Assembly (NCBI RefSeq): GCF_020165985.1
Contig: NZ_JAIUKZ010000009.1
Location: 1 to 64,000 of the forward strand
DNA from: Bacillus sp. RAR_GA_16
Lineage (GTDB): Bacteria > Bacillota > Bacilli > Bacillales > Guptibacillaceae
DNA length: 64,000 nucleotides
Direction of reading: 5' to 3'
Shown here: positions 51,096 through 59,942 of the stretch, in pieces
Layout: the number at the start of each line of letters is the position of its first letter
Position numbering within the stretch: the stretch's first letter is position 1
Made by a program: the position numbers and the translations under genes
The notes under the pieces: model-generated
What the model was told of the DNA's origin: nothing
Database searches by the model: none
The model's input: only the letters and a program-made list of their open reading frames with translations

Positions 51096-51992
51096 ATGAA
51101 AAGCTTTCTTTTCAACATTCTAAGTCTGTTGTTCATATGTGGATGTGTTAATGAAGAAAGTAGTACATTAGAAAATAGATCAGAAGACAAATACTATGTA
51201 TCGGTTCAAGAGTTTACAGGGGAAAGCTATACGCTTGCGAGGGGTGACAAGACGGATGAGATTGCGGAAGAACATAGCGAAGAGGTTAATCAGGCAGTAA
51301 AACAGTATTTTAAGGAAGAGTACAAAACTGAAGTAAAGATACATAACATCGTAGGAGCAGTTGATGGAGCGACTGTGTTTGTCGAATCGATTGGGAAGCC
51401 ACATTTCTATTCCTATGCGATTATACCAGTGGATAAAGAGACAGAAACAGTTGATTCAAAAGGTGTTTGGTCGCAGGAAGGTCAGGTGGAAGCGGCGATT
51501 ATAAGTGGCTTATATGCTTGGATTAATGAAGAGAAATTTCAGAAATTAGCTCAGTATGTAGAAGAAAAAGTGAAGGAGTATCCTATAGTCGGCATTTCTG
51601 AAGACGCCAACCAAAATGGCGTTGGAAATTACCATACTACTCCCTATTATAAATTGGTCGTTTACGGTGGCGTTGTACAGGACGAACTGTTAGACAACTA
51701 TCTTAAGAACCCCGATCGCTCAAAAGATGAATGGGTCAAGATGTTAGAAGGGGAATCAATCAATCCAGCTATGGTTAGTGTTCTTATACAACTGTATATG
51801 GATGAGGCTGATGTGGAACCAGATAAAGAAATATTCGACCAAATCGTAAGTGATTTGTCTGAGATGGATGACTTACCAGTAGGCAAATATAGTTTCTTGT
51901 TACATGATAATACCATTGATAAAACGAATGGACAGAATAATAAGGAAAATACGCTGGAAAGGAAAGCTCCAAATTTCATCATAAAGGAATAA
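51096..51992 (+). CDS. DUF1672-like lipoprotein, copy 3
   Basis: 298 residues. Signal with lipobox ICGC (Cys 17), a shorter linker than in the 7542/8699 pair, then the same domain: YYVSVQEFTGESYTL, HNIVGAVDGATVFVES, KPHFYSYAIIP, GVGNYHTTPYYKLVVYGG, FLLHDNTIDKTNGQNNKENTL. It keeps the C-terminal sequence of copy 1, showing that copy 2 at 8699 is the divergent one. GAGGAGGATTTT precedes the ATG. Divergently transcribed from the lipase locus; a functional link is possible but not shown. Confidence 0.86.
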   Translation: MKSFLFNILSLLFICGCVNEESSTLENRSEDKYYVSVQEFTGESYTLARGDKTDEIAEEHSEEVNQAVKQYFKEEYKTEVKIHNIVGAVDGATVFVESIGKPHFYSYAIIPVDKETETVDSKGVWSQEGQVEAAIISGLYAWINEEKFQKLAQYVEEKVKEYPIVGISEDANQNGVGNYHTTPYYKLVVYGGVVQDELLDNYLKNPDRSKDEWVKMLEGESINPAMVSVLIQLYMDEADVEPDKEIFDQIVSDLSEMDDLPVGKYSFLLHDNTIDKTNGQNNKENTLERKAPNFIIKE

Positions 51993-52028
51993 AATTTATA
52001 AGATGATGAGCTACTAAGTGTTAAATTT

Positions 52029-52072
52029 AAAAGTGACTCAGTTTAAAATTTTAATAAATGAGTCACTTTTAA
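52029..52072. terminator. Bidirectional terminator
   Basis: AAAAGTGACTCA (52029-52040) pairs with TGAGTCACTTTT (52059-52070), between convergent genes. Confidence 0.87.
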
Positions 52073-52102
52073 GCTACAAACCGACATAGGACTGGCCACG
52101 CT

Positions 52103-52837
52103 TTATTTATGCCATCGGCTTTGATGATACTGCTCTGCTTTTTCGAAATAAGAATTTACCGAGATGTACCCAATGCTATAAAAATCCTCATCCGGGTCCC
52201 ATAACTGATAAGCTTCTAAGCTATCGTCGTATTCATCCATTCGATTTTCGGGAACGGCATAGGCATCCTCATATTCCATATTCTGAAACTCCTGTATCGG
52301 AATGTAATAACGGGCGGAATCGATAGCTCCTTCTTTTACTAACTTCTTTAATGCTGAGCCGGAAGCAGCGTGATCGCGATGAGGATCTTTATAGGTTAAT
52401 GTATGGTGGCTCGCAGATGGGTAGCGTTTTTCCATTTCGAGTACGATGCTCATGACGTCTTCTTTTTTTATCTCTCCATCGGGAAGGTCATAAACATACA
52501 CGTCTTCCTCTTCCACTTCTAATTCTGTAACGGCTTTTTTGAATTCCATTACTCTCGAGTCGCCAAATTCTTTTTTAGAAATAGGCGCTTGCTTCTTCTC
52601 GATTAATCGTTCATTTATCGTCTTTAGGGATTGACTTGCTTCTCCGTGTGATAGTAAGACGACAGCTACTTTATTTCCTTTATCAAGCTGTCGAAGAATC
52701 GATGGACCAAGGCTTAAAACTTCATCGTCGGCATGAGGAGCATAAAAGACAGAAGTTTCTGGCTCGGTGTCTATCATACTGCACGCATTGAGCGGACTGA
52801 TACATAATAGTAGTAAAAAAAGGTAGAAAACTCTCAT
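52103..52837 (-). CDS. PIG-L family deacetylase, lipoprotein
   Basis: The start is placed at ATG 52837 after GGGGGA, so the signal peptide (MRVFYLFLLLLCISPLNAC) begins properly; the longer frame to 52882 is not needed. 244 residues. The zinc motif is APHADDEVLSLGP (His, Asp, Asp) with the second histidine set in HRDH. PIG-L enzymes remove acetyl from N-acetylglucosamine-type sugars or related amides; as a lipoprotein this one would act outside the membrane. It faces, divergently, a membrane acyltransferase gene at 52949. Confidence 0.87.
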   Translation of the reverse strand: MRVFYLFLLLLCISPLNACSMIDTEPETSVFYAPHADDEVLSLGPSILRQLDKGNKVAVVLLSHGEASQSLKTINERLIEKKQAPISKKEFGDSRVMEFKKAVTELEVEEEDVYVYDLPDGEIKKEDVMSIVLEMEKRYPSASHHTLTYKDPHRDHAASGSALKKLVKEGAIDSARYYIPIQEFQNMEYEDAYAVPENRMDEYDDSLEAYQLWDPDEDFYSIGYISVNSYFEKAEQYHQSRWHK

Positions 52838-52948
52838 CTGAATCCCCCAAACTGGAAAATTGTCACTTTTCAATTCTATCAAAGTTTTTTTGCCTAGTGT
52901 ATACTTTCATAGTAGGAGAAATAAGAATGTGTGTGAAAGGATTCTGGT

Positions 52949-54073
52949 ATGTCTAAAGCTCAGCAAATGAAAAAGAAGAGAGTCTATTCCCTTGATATGT
53001 TGAGAGGGATTATTGTTGTTTTATCTGTATTTTTAAGTACGATTCCTGCTGGTCGTATCGAGTATGAAAGTCTTCGCCATGCGGAATGGTATGGTGTGAC
53101 TATTATTGATGTGATTCTCCCTACTTTCATCACAATTTTTGGGGCAAGTATGGCCATTGCCTATCAGCGCGGGGTGAAATGGGAAAAAATAATTAAGCGA
53201 ACTGTTCGTCTCATTGTTTACGGTATTATTTTTACAATCATCGTTACGTGGAGTCTTGATTTTGCGACTTTACGATGGACTGGTGTTTTGCAGATGTTTG
53301 CTTTCCTTGGCATTGTCGCCGTTATCATTACATATTTTGTGAAGTCTCCCTTTAAACTCATGCTGATCGCTTTGTTGGTTTCTTCGATTTATGGAGGAGC
53401 TCTCCTTACATTCGGACAATCGTGTGAAGATCAGATGCCTCAACCAGACTGCAATCCATCTGGGATTATCGATCGTGCCATTTTCGGTGAAGACCACTTG
53501 TATCATCAAGGGGAGCGTGGATATGATCCTGAAGGGCTAGTCACTAGTTTCTCTGCGTTGTCGAATGTTTTGTTCGGTTTCGCCATCGGAAAATTAATTC
53601 TATCAAGAAAAGAAACTGGTGCATGGAAAGAACTGCTAGGAATTGGTTTGCTCGTCATCGCTTTATCTCTAATTTGGCATCAATTTCTCCCATATAATAA
53701 GCGATTATGGACCCCAGCATTTGCAATGCTTGCTGCTGGTCTAACGTCTTCGATGCTATCAATTCTGTATCTCCTTTTTGATAAAGGAAAAGTAGATGCG
53801 AAAGAGACATATATGAAGCCGATTGTTTGGTATTTAGAAGCATTTGGACGAAATAGCTTTTTAATTTACTTTGGTAAATTTATGCTGGCATCTTTGTTAA
53901 TCCATCTTACGTTGAAGAATGACGGAGAGAATGAATCGTTGGCGACCATTCTTTATGATGGCCTGGCGTCTTTCGTTCCGCATCCTCAATTAGCCTATGC
54001 TCTTCTTAATTTGCTGTTCTGGACGATTATTGCTTTTGTATGTCATAGGAAGAGATGGTATCTGAAAGTGTAA
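52949..54073 (+). CDS. Membrane acyltransferase, HGSNAT/DUF5009-like
   Basis: 374 residues with about ten membrane helices. The N-terminal RVYSLDMLRGIIVVLSVFLS is the heparan-alpha-glucosaminide N-acetyltransferase / YeiB-type signature, followed by HAEWYGVTIIDVILPTFITIFGASMAIA and, near the end, AFGRNSFLIYFGKFML. Such proteins move acetyl groups across the membrane to amino sugars. GTGAAAGGATTC precedes the ATG. With the divergent PIG-L deacetylase it may form an acetylation/deacetylation pair for an envelope sugar; this link is inference. Confidence 0.8.
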   Translation: MSKAQQMKKKRVYSLDMLRGIIVVLSVFLSTIPAGRIEYESLRHAEWYGVTIIDVILPTFITIFGASMAIAYQRGVKWEKIIKRTVRLIVYGIIFTIIVTWSLDFATLRWTGVLQMFAFLGIVAVIITYFVKSPFKLMLIALLVSSIYGGALLTFGQSCEDQMPQPDCNPSGIIDRAIFGEDHLYHQGERGYDPEGLVTSFSALSNVLFGFAIGKLILSRKETGAWKELLGIGLLVIALSLIWHQFLPYNKRLWTPAFAMLAAGLTSSMLSILYLLFDKGKVDAKETYMKPIVWYLEAFGRNSFLIYFGKFMLASLLIHLTLKNDGENESLATILYDGLASFVPHPQLAYALLNLLFWTIIAFVCHRKRWYLKV

Positions 54074-54085
54074 ATGCGTAGAAAG

Positions 54086-54125
54086 AAAGAATTCGAACCA
54101 GGCTATTTGGTTCGAATTCTTTTTT
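54086..54125 (+). terminator. Intrinsic terminator
   Basis: AAAGAATTCGAACCA (54086-54100) pairs with TGGTTCGAATTCTTT (54108-54122), followed by more T. Confidence 0.9.
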
Positions 54126-54263
54126 CATTTGTCATGTAAAGGATCAATCCGACTCCATATTATTTCCTATTAATCGACAGAACCTCTCATGGTTTCTGGT
54201 TCCTAGTACCTATATAATAGAGTAGTGTTATGACACAATTTGGGAAAAATGGGGGATGGATGC

Positions 54264-55712
54264 ATGAGGAAAACGGTGCTTAATTTGTTCGTAGCTCTAT
54301 TGTTTGGGGGACTATTAATCCCTATGAACGGGTATGCCGCAAGTGATGAGCATGGGGAATTGAAAAATGAAATTAATAAGGTGAGGCAGGAGAAGGGGAC
54401 AACTTTTACTAAAGAAGAAATGGACAAAATGAAGACCCAGGTAAAAGAAAAGCTTGCGACTGATTCTAATAAAGTCAAAACGTTGACGGATTATTGGGAG
54501 AATGAACCGAATGATTCGTTCAATCAAGCGAATCTATTAGATCTCGATGATACGGTGTACGGGACTTTCGAATGGGAAGATGTAGATGTCTATCAAGTTG
54601 AAGTGAAAAATCCAATGGAATTGCTCGTATCTGGTACGGCGCAGAGAGGAATTGATCTTGGCTTTTTGCTTGCAGATGGCTATGGAAATTGGTTGGAGCC
54701 AGATGCTTCTGATGTCTACGATGGAGTCCAATTTCAGCTCTATGTGATTCCAGAAGGAACTTATTATATTGGTGCAATTGATTTAAATGGTGGCGGCACT
54801 GATAGCATGTATGCCTTATCTGCTATGAATATGGAATATATTCAACGTATTGCAGGTGACAATCGCTATGAAACGGCAATTGAGATTGCGAGAGCAGGTT
54901 GGCCTGATGGAGCAGATCATGTTGTGCTTGCGACAGGGACTACTTTCCCAGATGCGTTAGCTGGAGCTCCACTTGCATTCCAAATGGATGCACCGATTCT
55001 ATTAACACCAAAAGCAAAGCTTGATAAACGGGTCAGAGACTTAATGAAAGAGTTTGGCGTGAAGAAGGTGACAGTTCTTGGTGGACCGAATGCTGTTTCA
55101 TCAGCAGTAGAAAGTGAATTGAAAAAAGAGTTGAAGTTAAGTGTAAATCGCATTCAAGGAGAAAATCGATATGAAACGGCAGCCGCGATTGCGGAGACGC
55201 TTCTTCCTAATCGCACAGCGGTCGTAGCGTACGGAGGGAACTTCCCTGATGCCTTATCCATGGCACCTTATGCGGCGATGTACGGTCACCCGATTTTTCT
55301 AACGGATAAGAATGAGCTATCGCCAGCAACAAAGAAGGCCATGTCTAATTATACGAAAACGTATGTGATAGGTGGTCCAAATGCAGTCAGTGAGAAAGTT
55401 GCGAAACAACTTCCTTCTCCAACTAGAATAAAAGGAAATGATCGCTATGAAACTTCAATTGCTGTTGCTAAGCAGCTTGATCTTCCAACAGGTTTTGTCT
55501 TTGTCGCTACTGGTGAAGGTTTCGCAGACGCGTTAACTGGCTCAGTTTTAGCAGCGAAATTCGGTGCACCTACCATTCTAACAAAGAAAAATCAGCTACC
55601 GGACGCTACTTATACGTTCTTTAAAGAAGAGCAGACAACGGATTACGTTATTCTAGGTGGAGAAAGTGCTGTTGGAACGGGAGTGGAAGATGATATTTTT
55701 TCAGTAGATTGA
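54264..55712 (+). CDS. Surface protein with PPC-like domain and three CWB2 repeats
   Basis: The start is ATG 54264 after GGGGGATGG. 482 residues: Sec signal (about 1-25), a Lys/Glu-rich region, a PPC-like beta domain (about 72-190; ENEPNDSFNQANLL, VYGTFEWEDVDVYQVEV, GTYYIGA) and three cell-wall-binding repeat 2 modules (from IQRIAGDNRYETA, NRIQGENRYETAAA and TRIKGNDRYETS), each with an FPDAL- or FADAL-type motif and a GGPNAVS- or GGESAV-type motif. CWB2 modules anchor proteins to the cell wall non-covalently. No catalytic domain is visible. A GGTGCCTGTCACC repeat lies just after the stop. Confidence 0.9.
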   Translation: MRKTVLNLFVALLFGGLLIPMNGYAASDEHGELKNEINKVRQEKGTTFTKEEMDKMKTQVKEKLATDSNKVKTLTDYWENEPNDSFNQANLLDLDDTVYGTFEWEDVDVYQVEVKNPMELLVSGTAQRGIDLGFLLADGYGNWLEPDASDVYDGVQFQLYVIPEGTYYIGAIDLNGGGTDSMYALSAMNMEYIQRIAGDNRYETAIEIARAGWPDGADHVVLATGTTFPDALAGAPLAFQMDAPILLTPKAKLDKRVRDLMKEFGVKKVTVLGGPNAVSSAVESELKKELKLSVNRIQGENRYETAAAIAETLLPNRTAVVAYGGNFPDALSMAPYAAMYGHPIFLTDKNELSPATKKAMSNYTKTYVIGGPNAVSEKVAKQLPSPTRIKGNDRYETSIAVAKQLDLPTGFVFVATGEGFADALTGSVLAAKFGAPTILTKKNQLPDATYTFFKEEQTTDYVILGGESAVGTGVEDDIFSVD

Positions 55713-55727
55713 GCGGTTGGTGCGGTT

Positions 55728-55745
55728 GGTGCCTGTCACCACCCG
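55728..55745. repeat. Second REP-like family, copy 1
   Basis: GGTGCCTGTCACCACCCG, preceded by a doubled GGTTGGTGC and followed by a tail (TTTGTCATTAATTGTCGA) that resembles the one at 59832. It is an imperfect palindrome around GGTG...CACC. Confidence 0.65.
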
Positions 55746-55789
55746 GTATTTGTCATTAATTGTCGAGGATGAGGGAGAAGTATGTGAAT

Positions 55790-55826
55790 GAAAGGAATCG
55801 TGGGGGATATACGCCACGATTCCTTT
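55790..55826. terminator. Hairpin with 13-base arms
   Basis: AAAGGAATCGTGG (55791-55803) pairs perfectly with CCACGATTCCTTT (55814-55826). No T run follows, so termination is uncertain. It is placed between the CWB2 gene and the next gene. Confidence 0.55.
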
Positions 55827-55849
55827 CGATTTATAGAGGAAAGCAGGTA

Positions 55850-57224
55850 ATGGTTATGAAAAAATGGAGCATTATCTTATTGATATTGGTCGTAATCGTT
55901 TCATGTTCAAATGACAATAAGACAAAATCAACAGCTTCCATACCGGAATCTTCTAATACACTTGAGAATGAAGAGGAGATTCCCGCCAGCAGACGAACCA
56001 ACTGGAGCATCTAATCAAGCGACTGATGAGAGTAATGAAGATGAACTATCTCCAGAAGAGGTTAAGTCCATTATTGAATCTGGTTTTAACCTCACATCCA
56101 GAGATACTGACTCAATAAAGAAAGTGAATTTCCACGGAGATGCTATCCCTGAGTTTGTCACAATTTTGCGGGATGCTGAGCATGATTTGATCACTGTTTA
56201 TGAGTATGATTTGCAAAATAGAACCTGGATACCTGTCTACGAAGATCATTCTCATGAAAACTACGGAGGCATTGAAAAACTTAACTTTCTTGAAATGGCA
56301 AATATGCTGGATGACCAAAAGAAAGAACAAGTGGTGATAGGGCTAAACAGTGGGAGCGGTGCCTTCCTTAGTTTCTATGTGTTGGGTGGAACTGAATCAG
56401 GGATTGGGAAGGTGCTTACAAAGTGGGATGGAGACTATCCTCAAGGAAGTATTGCTTTTGAGGGTGGTGCCTTAATTGTTAGGAGCAATGGACAAGAAGT
56501 TGAGCGATTTAGTCAGTTAGATGATCAGGGGCAAGTTGCATCATCGAACGAAAAGGATCTTCTTTCAAGCGACACAGCTTCTACCCTCATTAATGAATTT
56601 TATTCGGCTATTGTGAGGGGAAATTATGAAGTTGCTTATGCTCTAATAGGAGAACCATGGAGAAACAAAATGAGTTATGAATCTTTTTCATCTGGATACC
56701 AAGATACAACTTCTATTCGCTTTTCAATTGATCATGTTTTAGAGCAGTCGAAGAATGAAATACTTGTTAAAGGAACGATCAAAGCGGTGAATGAAGGAGA
56801 GGAAAACCCGAAAACATTTGAGGTTCAATATCTTGTTGGCCTGCAAGAAGGAGAACTGAAGATTAAAGAGGGAAAAGGAAAAGAAGTCACTAATCAATCG
56901 GGTAACGATGTGAGCATCCAATCGCCTAATCCAGAAGAAAAGTGGACGTTTGAGCAATGGGAAGCGGCAACTTTTAATGAAAAAGTGATCAAGATCGCTA
57001 GAACATGGGAAAAACATGTCTATCGAGATCCAAGCGTAGCAAAAGCGGATACTGTTTTGGTTTCAACAGCGCTTTATATTGAAGACAATTACACTTCTCT
57101 TCAACAATCAGTAGATTCGATCGAAGAGCTAATTATCCAATCTTATGAGGCACCGGATGTATCATCGTATGATCCGGAAGAAGCGTGTTTGGAAAGGATG
57201 GAAGGAGCTTGTGGGTTTGAGTGA
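55850..57224 (+). pseudogene. Lipoprotein gene broken by one frameshift
   Basis: The lipoprotein signal (MVMKKWSIILLILVVIVSC) starts at ATG 55850 after AGAGGAAAG, and its frame ends at 56014. The body of the protein lies in another frame up to 57224. Removing one C of the CCC at about 55981-55983 joins them as ENEEEIPPADEPTGASNQATDE. The restored protein would be ~457 residues: a linker, an FG-GAP-like first domain (about 85-190), an NTF2-like middle domain and a short helical tail with two Cys. Either a pseudogene or a single sequencing error; the long intact body argues for recent change. Confidence 0.72.
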
Positions 57225-57344
57225 GGCAGTATGATTTAGATGTGGAAATTAAATGTGACATGAATCTCTATATTTATCCAAAAAAACACCATTATGGTAT
57301 ATAATAGAATTTGTAATTAATGGTCATTTTAAGGGGGAGTAGCT

Positions 57345-57854
57345 TTGGGGATTAGCTGCTATATTCACGAAGATCGATCATCCGTCGGTACTTGCGTAGG
57401 ATGTGGGAAATTTATTTGTGATGAGTGTAACACTGAAGTTCAACGTAAGAATTATTGTAAAACCTGTATTAGTGAAATGATGACAGAGAGTAAAAGTAAA
57501 ATTGAGAAGTTAGAAGAGAGTAAAAATAACTCAAATCCCATGGTTTTTATGAATGCTGGGGGAGGCGGGGGAGCAGCAAGCTCCGCAGCTAGTTCTAGTG
57601 GTTCGAATGGGGCTACAGTACCTGTTTATACGAAAAGCAAAGTAGTTGCAGGAGTACTGGGTATTTTACTTGGAGGAATAGGTGTTCATAAGTTTTATCT
57701 TGGAAGATGGGGATGGGGTATCATTTATCTATTACTGTGTTGGACTTATATACCTGCAGTGATTGGACTGATAGAAGGGATTATCTACCTCTGTTCAAAT
57801 GAAGAAGCTTTTGCTGCGAAGCATGATCGGAATTATTTTAGACGGGCGGCATAG
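57345..57854 (+). CDS. TM2-domain protein with N-terminal B-box-type zinc finger
   Basis: 169 residues, TTG start after AAGGGGGAGTAGC. A Cys/His cluster at 5-45 (CYIHEDRSSVGTCVGCGKFICDECNTEVQRKNYCKTC) is a B-box-like zinc finger. A Gly/Ser/Ala linker (70-95) follows, then a TM2 domain with two helices and the motif LGGIGVHKFYLGRWGWGIIYLLLCWTYIPAVIGLIEGIIYL. The family is widespread in Firmicutes, function unknown, in the cytoplasmic membrane. Single gene with a terminator. Confidence 0.87.
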   Translation: MGISCYIHEDRSSVGTCVGCGKFICDECNTEVQRKNYCKTCISEMMTESKSKIEKLEESKNNSNPMVFMNAGGGGGAASSAASSSGSNGATVPVYTKSKVVAGVLGILLGGIGVHKFYLGRWGWGIIYLLLCWTYIPAVIGLIEGIIYLCSNEEAFAAKHDRNYFRRAA

Positions 57855-57892
57855 TTGTTCTCTATCAACTCTATCAATATAGCAATTTTTAA

Positions 57893-57934
57893 AAAAAGCA
57901 GCCTTTCCTAACTATCCGGAAAGACTGCTTTTTT
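57893..57934. terminator. Bidirectional terminator
   Basis: AAAAAGCAGCCTTTCC pairs with GGAAAGACTGCTTTTTT with one mismatch, between convergent genes. Confidence 0.87.
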
Positions 57935-57993
57935 GATTCATCATCCCAAAAGAATGGAACTATGGATCATTTAATAGATTATTAATAAAAAAC

Positions 57994-59334
57994 TTATTTT
58001 AAATAATCAATTGTAACAAAAATGGAGTTAATAGGATTTCCGTTCTCATTATTTGAAGTGAAATAAAGATGTTCCTCATAACTATCCATCGTTAGCACGT
58101 ATCCATCTTCGTCCGTAAAATTATTACTATTTTCAAATTTAGCATATACTGGATCTGGATTAAACCCAGCAATTACTTCATCAAAGGTTGCATAATACCT
58201 AGAAGCCTGCTCTTCATGGATTTTAACAGCATAAACGACTTGACTATTTTTAGAGATATAATAGATAGCGTCGGGATATTCTAAACGACGCCCATTACTT
58301 TCTTTAATCTCTGTTAGTGGAGGGCCAAATTCTTCTAGCAATTGATCTCTTGTATAGTCAAAATGCAAGGCCTGAAAATACTCTAGGTAAAAATCCTCTA
58401 TGTAAATGGTTTGAGAAGCGGTTGAGCGATTTAGATCTTCACTTGATGACTCCTGTTTAGGGTAATCATAGACAAGTTGAGTATCTTTCGAGCTAACCCC
58501 AACAAAGTATTCACTATCACCCGTACTCATATCAAAGAGGTAGGCCTTCCCTTTAGCTTGGTCTGAATAGAATTCATCCACGTAAATAGGTGCTTCTGTA
58601 CCATAAGCCAGAAGCTGGGCGGCTTCTTCTTTGTTGAGTTGAATATCCTTACCTTCCAATGATTGCTCCTCCCAATGCTCCATCTTCCAACTATTATCTG
58701 CATTTACTATTGTGAATTTCCACATGGATCCCATTGTATTTAGATTATCGCCTGGGGACAGGGCTTGGATTTGGAGGCTATTTCCATTTTGTTTATAGGA
58801 AAATTTCACGTCATCTATTACGCTTGGAAGATAAGGAAAATCACATTCACAATAATACACTTCTGAAAGTTTTTGTAGCGTTTCAGTTGAAAAGTGTTCT
58901 GTTACATATGGAGCTACAGCAGGTTTAATTACGGAGTATTTCCCTGGATTATTTACTCCCCATCCGTTCTCTTCTCCTTTATTCATTAAAACAGTTCGGA
59001 TAGCAGTAAGATTTGATTTTAGTATTTCTTGTACTTCTTGCTGATTTAGGGATGAGACTGATTCTGGTTTTGTAGAAGACTGATTCGACTGATTTACCTC
59101 TTCTTTCGGTTTCGGATCCTTATTTTCAGGTTCAGTGGTTTTAGCTGACTTTTCCTTTACCGTTTCTTGTTCTAATTCGGTATGAGGTTGTTCATCTGTC
59201 TGTGCTTTTGTTTCAGTATCTTCAACGACTGCTATGTTGGTAGTTTCATTATGATTATAAAAACTTTCGTACCCAACATATCCACCAACAGCAAGCGCCA
59301 TTGAAAGAACAAGTGTTATTATCGTCTTTTTCAA
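57994..59334 (-). CDS. Membrane-anchored extracellular protein of unknown function
   Basis: I choose the TTG at 59334 because AAAAGGGGAAAAC lies directly before it; the frame also opens at a TTG at 59352. 446 residues: an N-terminal membrane helix (about 4-22), a low-complexity Glu/Lys/Thr/Pro/Ser linker (about 25-95), a first domain (100-230, with YYCECDFPYLP) and a C-terminal domain (about 245-446) with FDYTRDQLLEEFGPPLTEI. The two domains resemble small beta-rich sensor modules of Bacillus extracellular proteins, but I cannot name them. A partial GGTGCC-type repeat lies just upstream. Confidence 0.77.
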   Translation of the reverse strand: MKKTIITLVLSMALAVGGYVGYESFYNHNETTNIAVVEDTETKAQTDEQPHTELEQETVKEKSAKTTEPENKDPKPKEEVNQSNQSSTKPESVSSLNQQEVQEILKSNLTAIRTVLMNKGEENGWGVNNPGKYSVIKPAVAPYVTEHFSTETLQKLSEVYYCECDFPYLPSVIDDVKFSYKQNGNSLQIQALSPGDNLNTMGSMWKFTIVNADNSWKMEHWEEQSLEGKDIQLNKEEAAQLLAYGTEAPIYVDEFYSDQAKGKAYLFDMSTGDSEYFVGVSSKDTQLVYDYPKQESSSEDLNRSTASQTIYIEDFYLEYFQALHFDYTRDQLLEEFGPPLTEIKESNGRRLEYPDAIYYISKNSQVVYAVKIHEEQASRYYATFDEVIAGFNPDPVYAKFENSNNFTDEDGYVLTMDSYEEHLYFTSNNENGNPINSIFVTIDYLK

Positions 59335-59360
59335 ATGTTTTCCCCTTTTCAATCTTTATG

Positions 59361-59380
59361 AGTGCCTGTCCCCATCCGAA
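59361..59380. repeat. Second REP-like family, degenerate copy
   Basis: AGTGCCTGTCCCCATCCGAA differs at two positions from AGTGCCTGTCACCACCCGAA at 59814, and the following TTGTCTAA parallels TTGTCGAA there. It lies ~27 bases upstream of the gene read leftward from 59334. Confidence 0.55.
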
Positions 59381-59414
59381 GTTCATCAAAGCTTGTCTAA
59401 TGCTAGATTTTCAT

Positions 59415-59606
59415 TTATTCTTCATATTTCCACTGGATGTTTTCTTTTTCGTATAAGTCCATTAAGTAACAAGATAGCTTTTTAGAAAATGAGATAAACT
59501 CTCTGGTCTCATGAATCATAGCATCGTAGACCCCTTCGAATAGATTGACCTTATGTGAGTATGAATTTTGTTTAACGATAACAATCTCCCTTTTACCTAA
59601 GGTCAA
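59415..59606 (-). CDS. Possible small protein
   Basis: 63 codons starting with TTG (MTLGKREIVIVKQNSYSHKVNLFEGVYDAM...). The only ribosome-like sequence (AAGGA) is one base from the TTG, too close; a better AAAAGGGAG lies inside the frame. Composition looks protein-like and the frame is free of low complexity, so it may be a small gene or the end of a decayed one. No family recognised. Confidence 0.3.
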   Translation of the reverse strand: MTLGKREIVIVKQNSYSHKVNLFEGVYDAMIHETREFISFSKKLSCYLMDLYEKENIQWKYEE

Positions 59607-59942
59607 TTCCTTAAATCTCAGTTAGAATACGTGGTTCAGGAAAGAAACACCTCCCAATAAAGTTATTATTATCCAAATCAGTATACTATAAATAATAGTA
59701 CATTAGTCATGAATTTTGAAGTGATGTTTTAAGGTGTTTTTTGTTTGGAATTTAGATCCATCCTCATTTAGTGTTGCAAAAGAAGTGGCAGGATGGTCGA
59801 GATAGTGCGAGATAGTGCCTGTCACCACCCGAAGTATGTAATGGTTTGTCGAATCAGCGTTTGGAGTCTGGGCCATTCATGAACGCCTCCTTTACGAAAT
59901 ACACTTATAATATAGCCTGCTGCATAATTGGGAGGAGATTCT
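59607..59942. other. Intergenic stretch with a REP-like repeat
   Basis: No gene. It holds the repeat at 59814 with its tail and, at the right end, the GGGAGGAG ribosome site of the LysM-GH18 gene. Confidence 0.45.
59814..59831. repeat. Second REP-like family, copy 2
   Basis: AGTGCCTGTCACCACCCG, preceded by a doubled GATAGTGC and followed by AAGTATGTAATGGTTTGTCGA. The core shares 17 of 18 bases with 55728, and each copy has a doubled lead-in. Confidence 0.65.
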
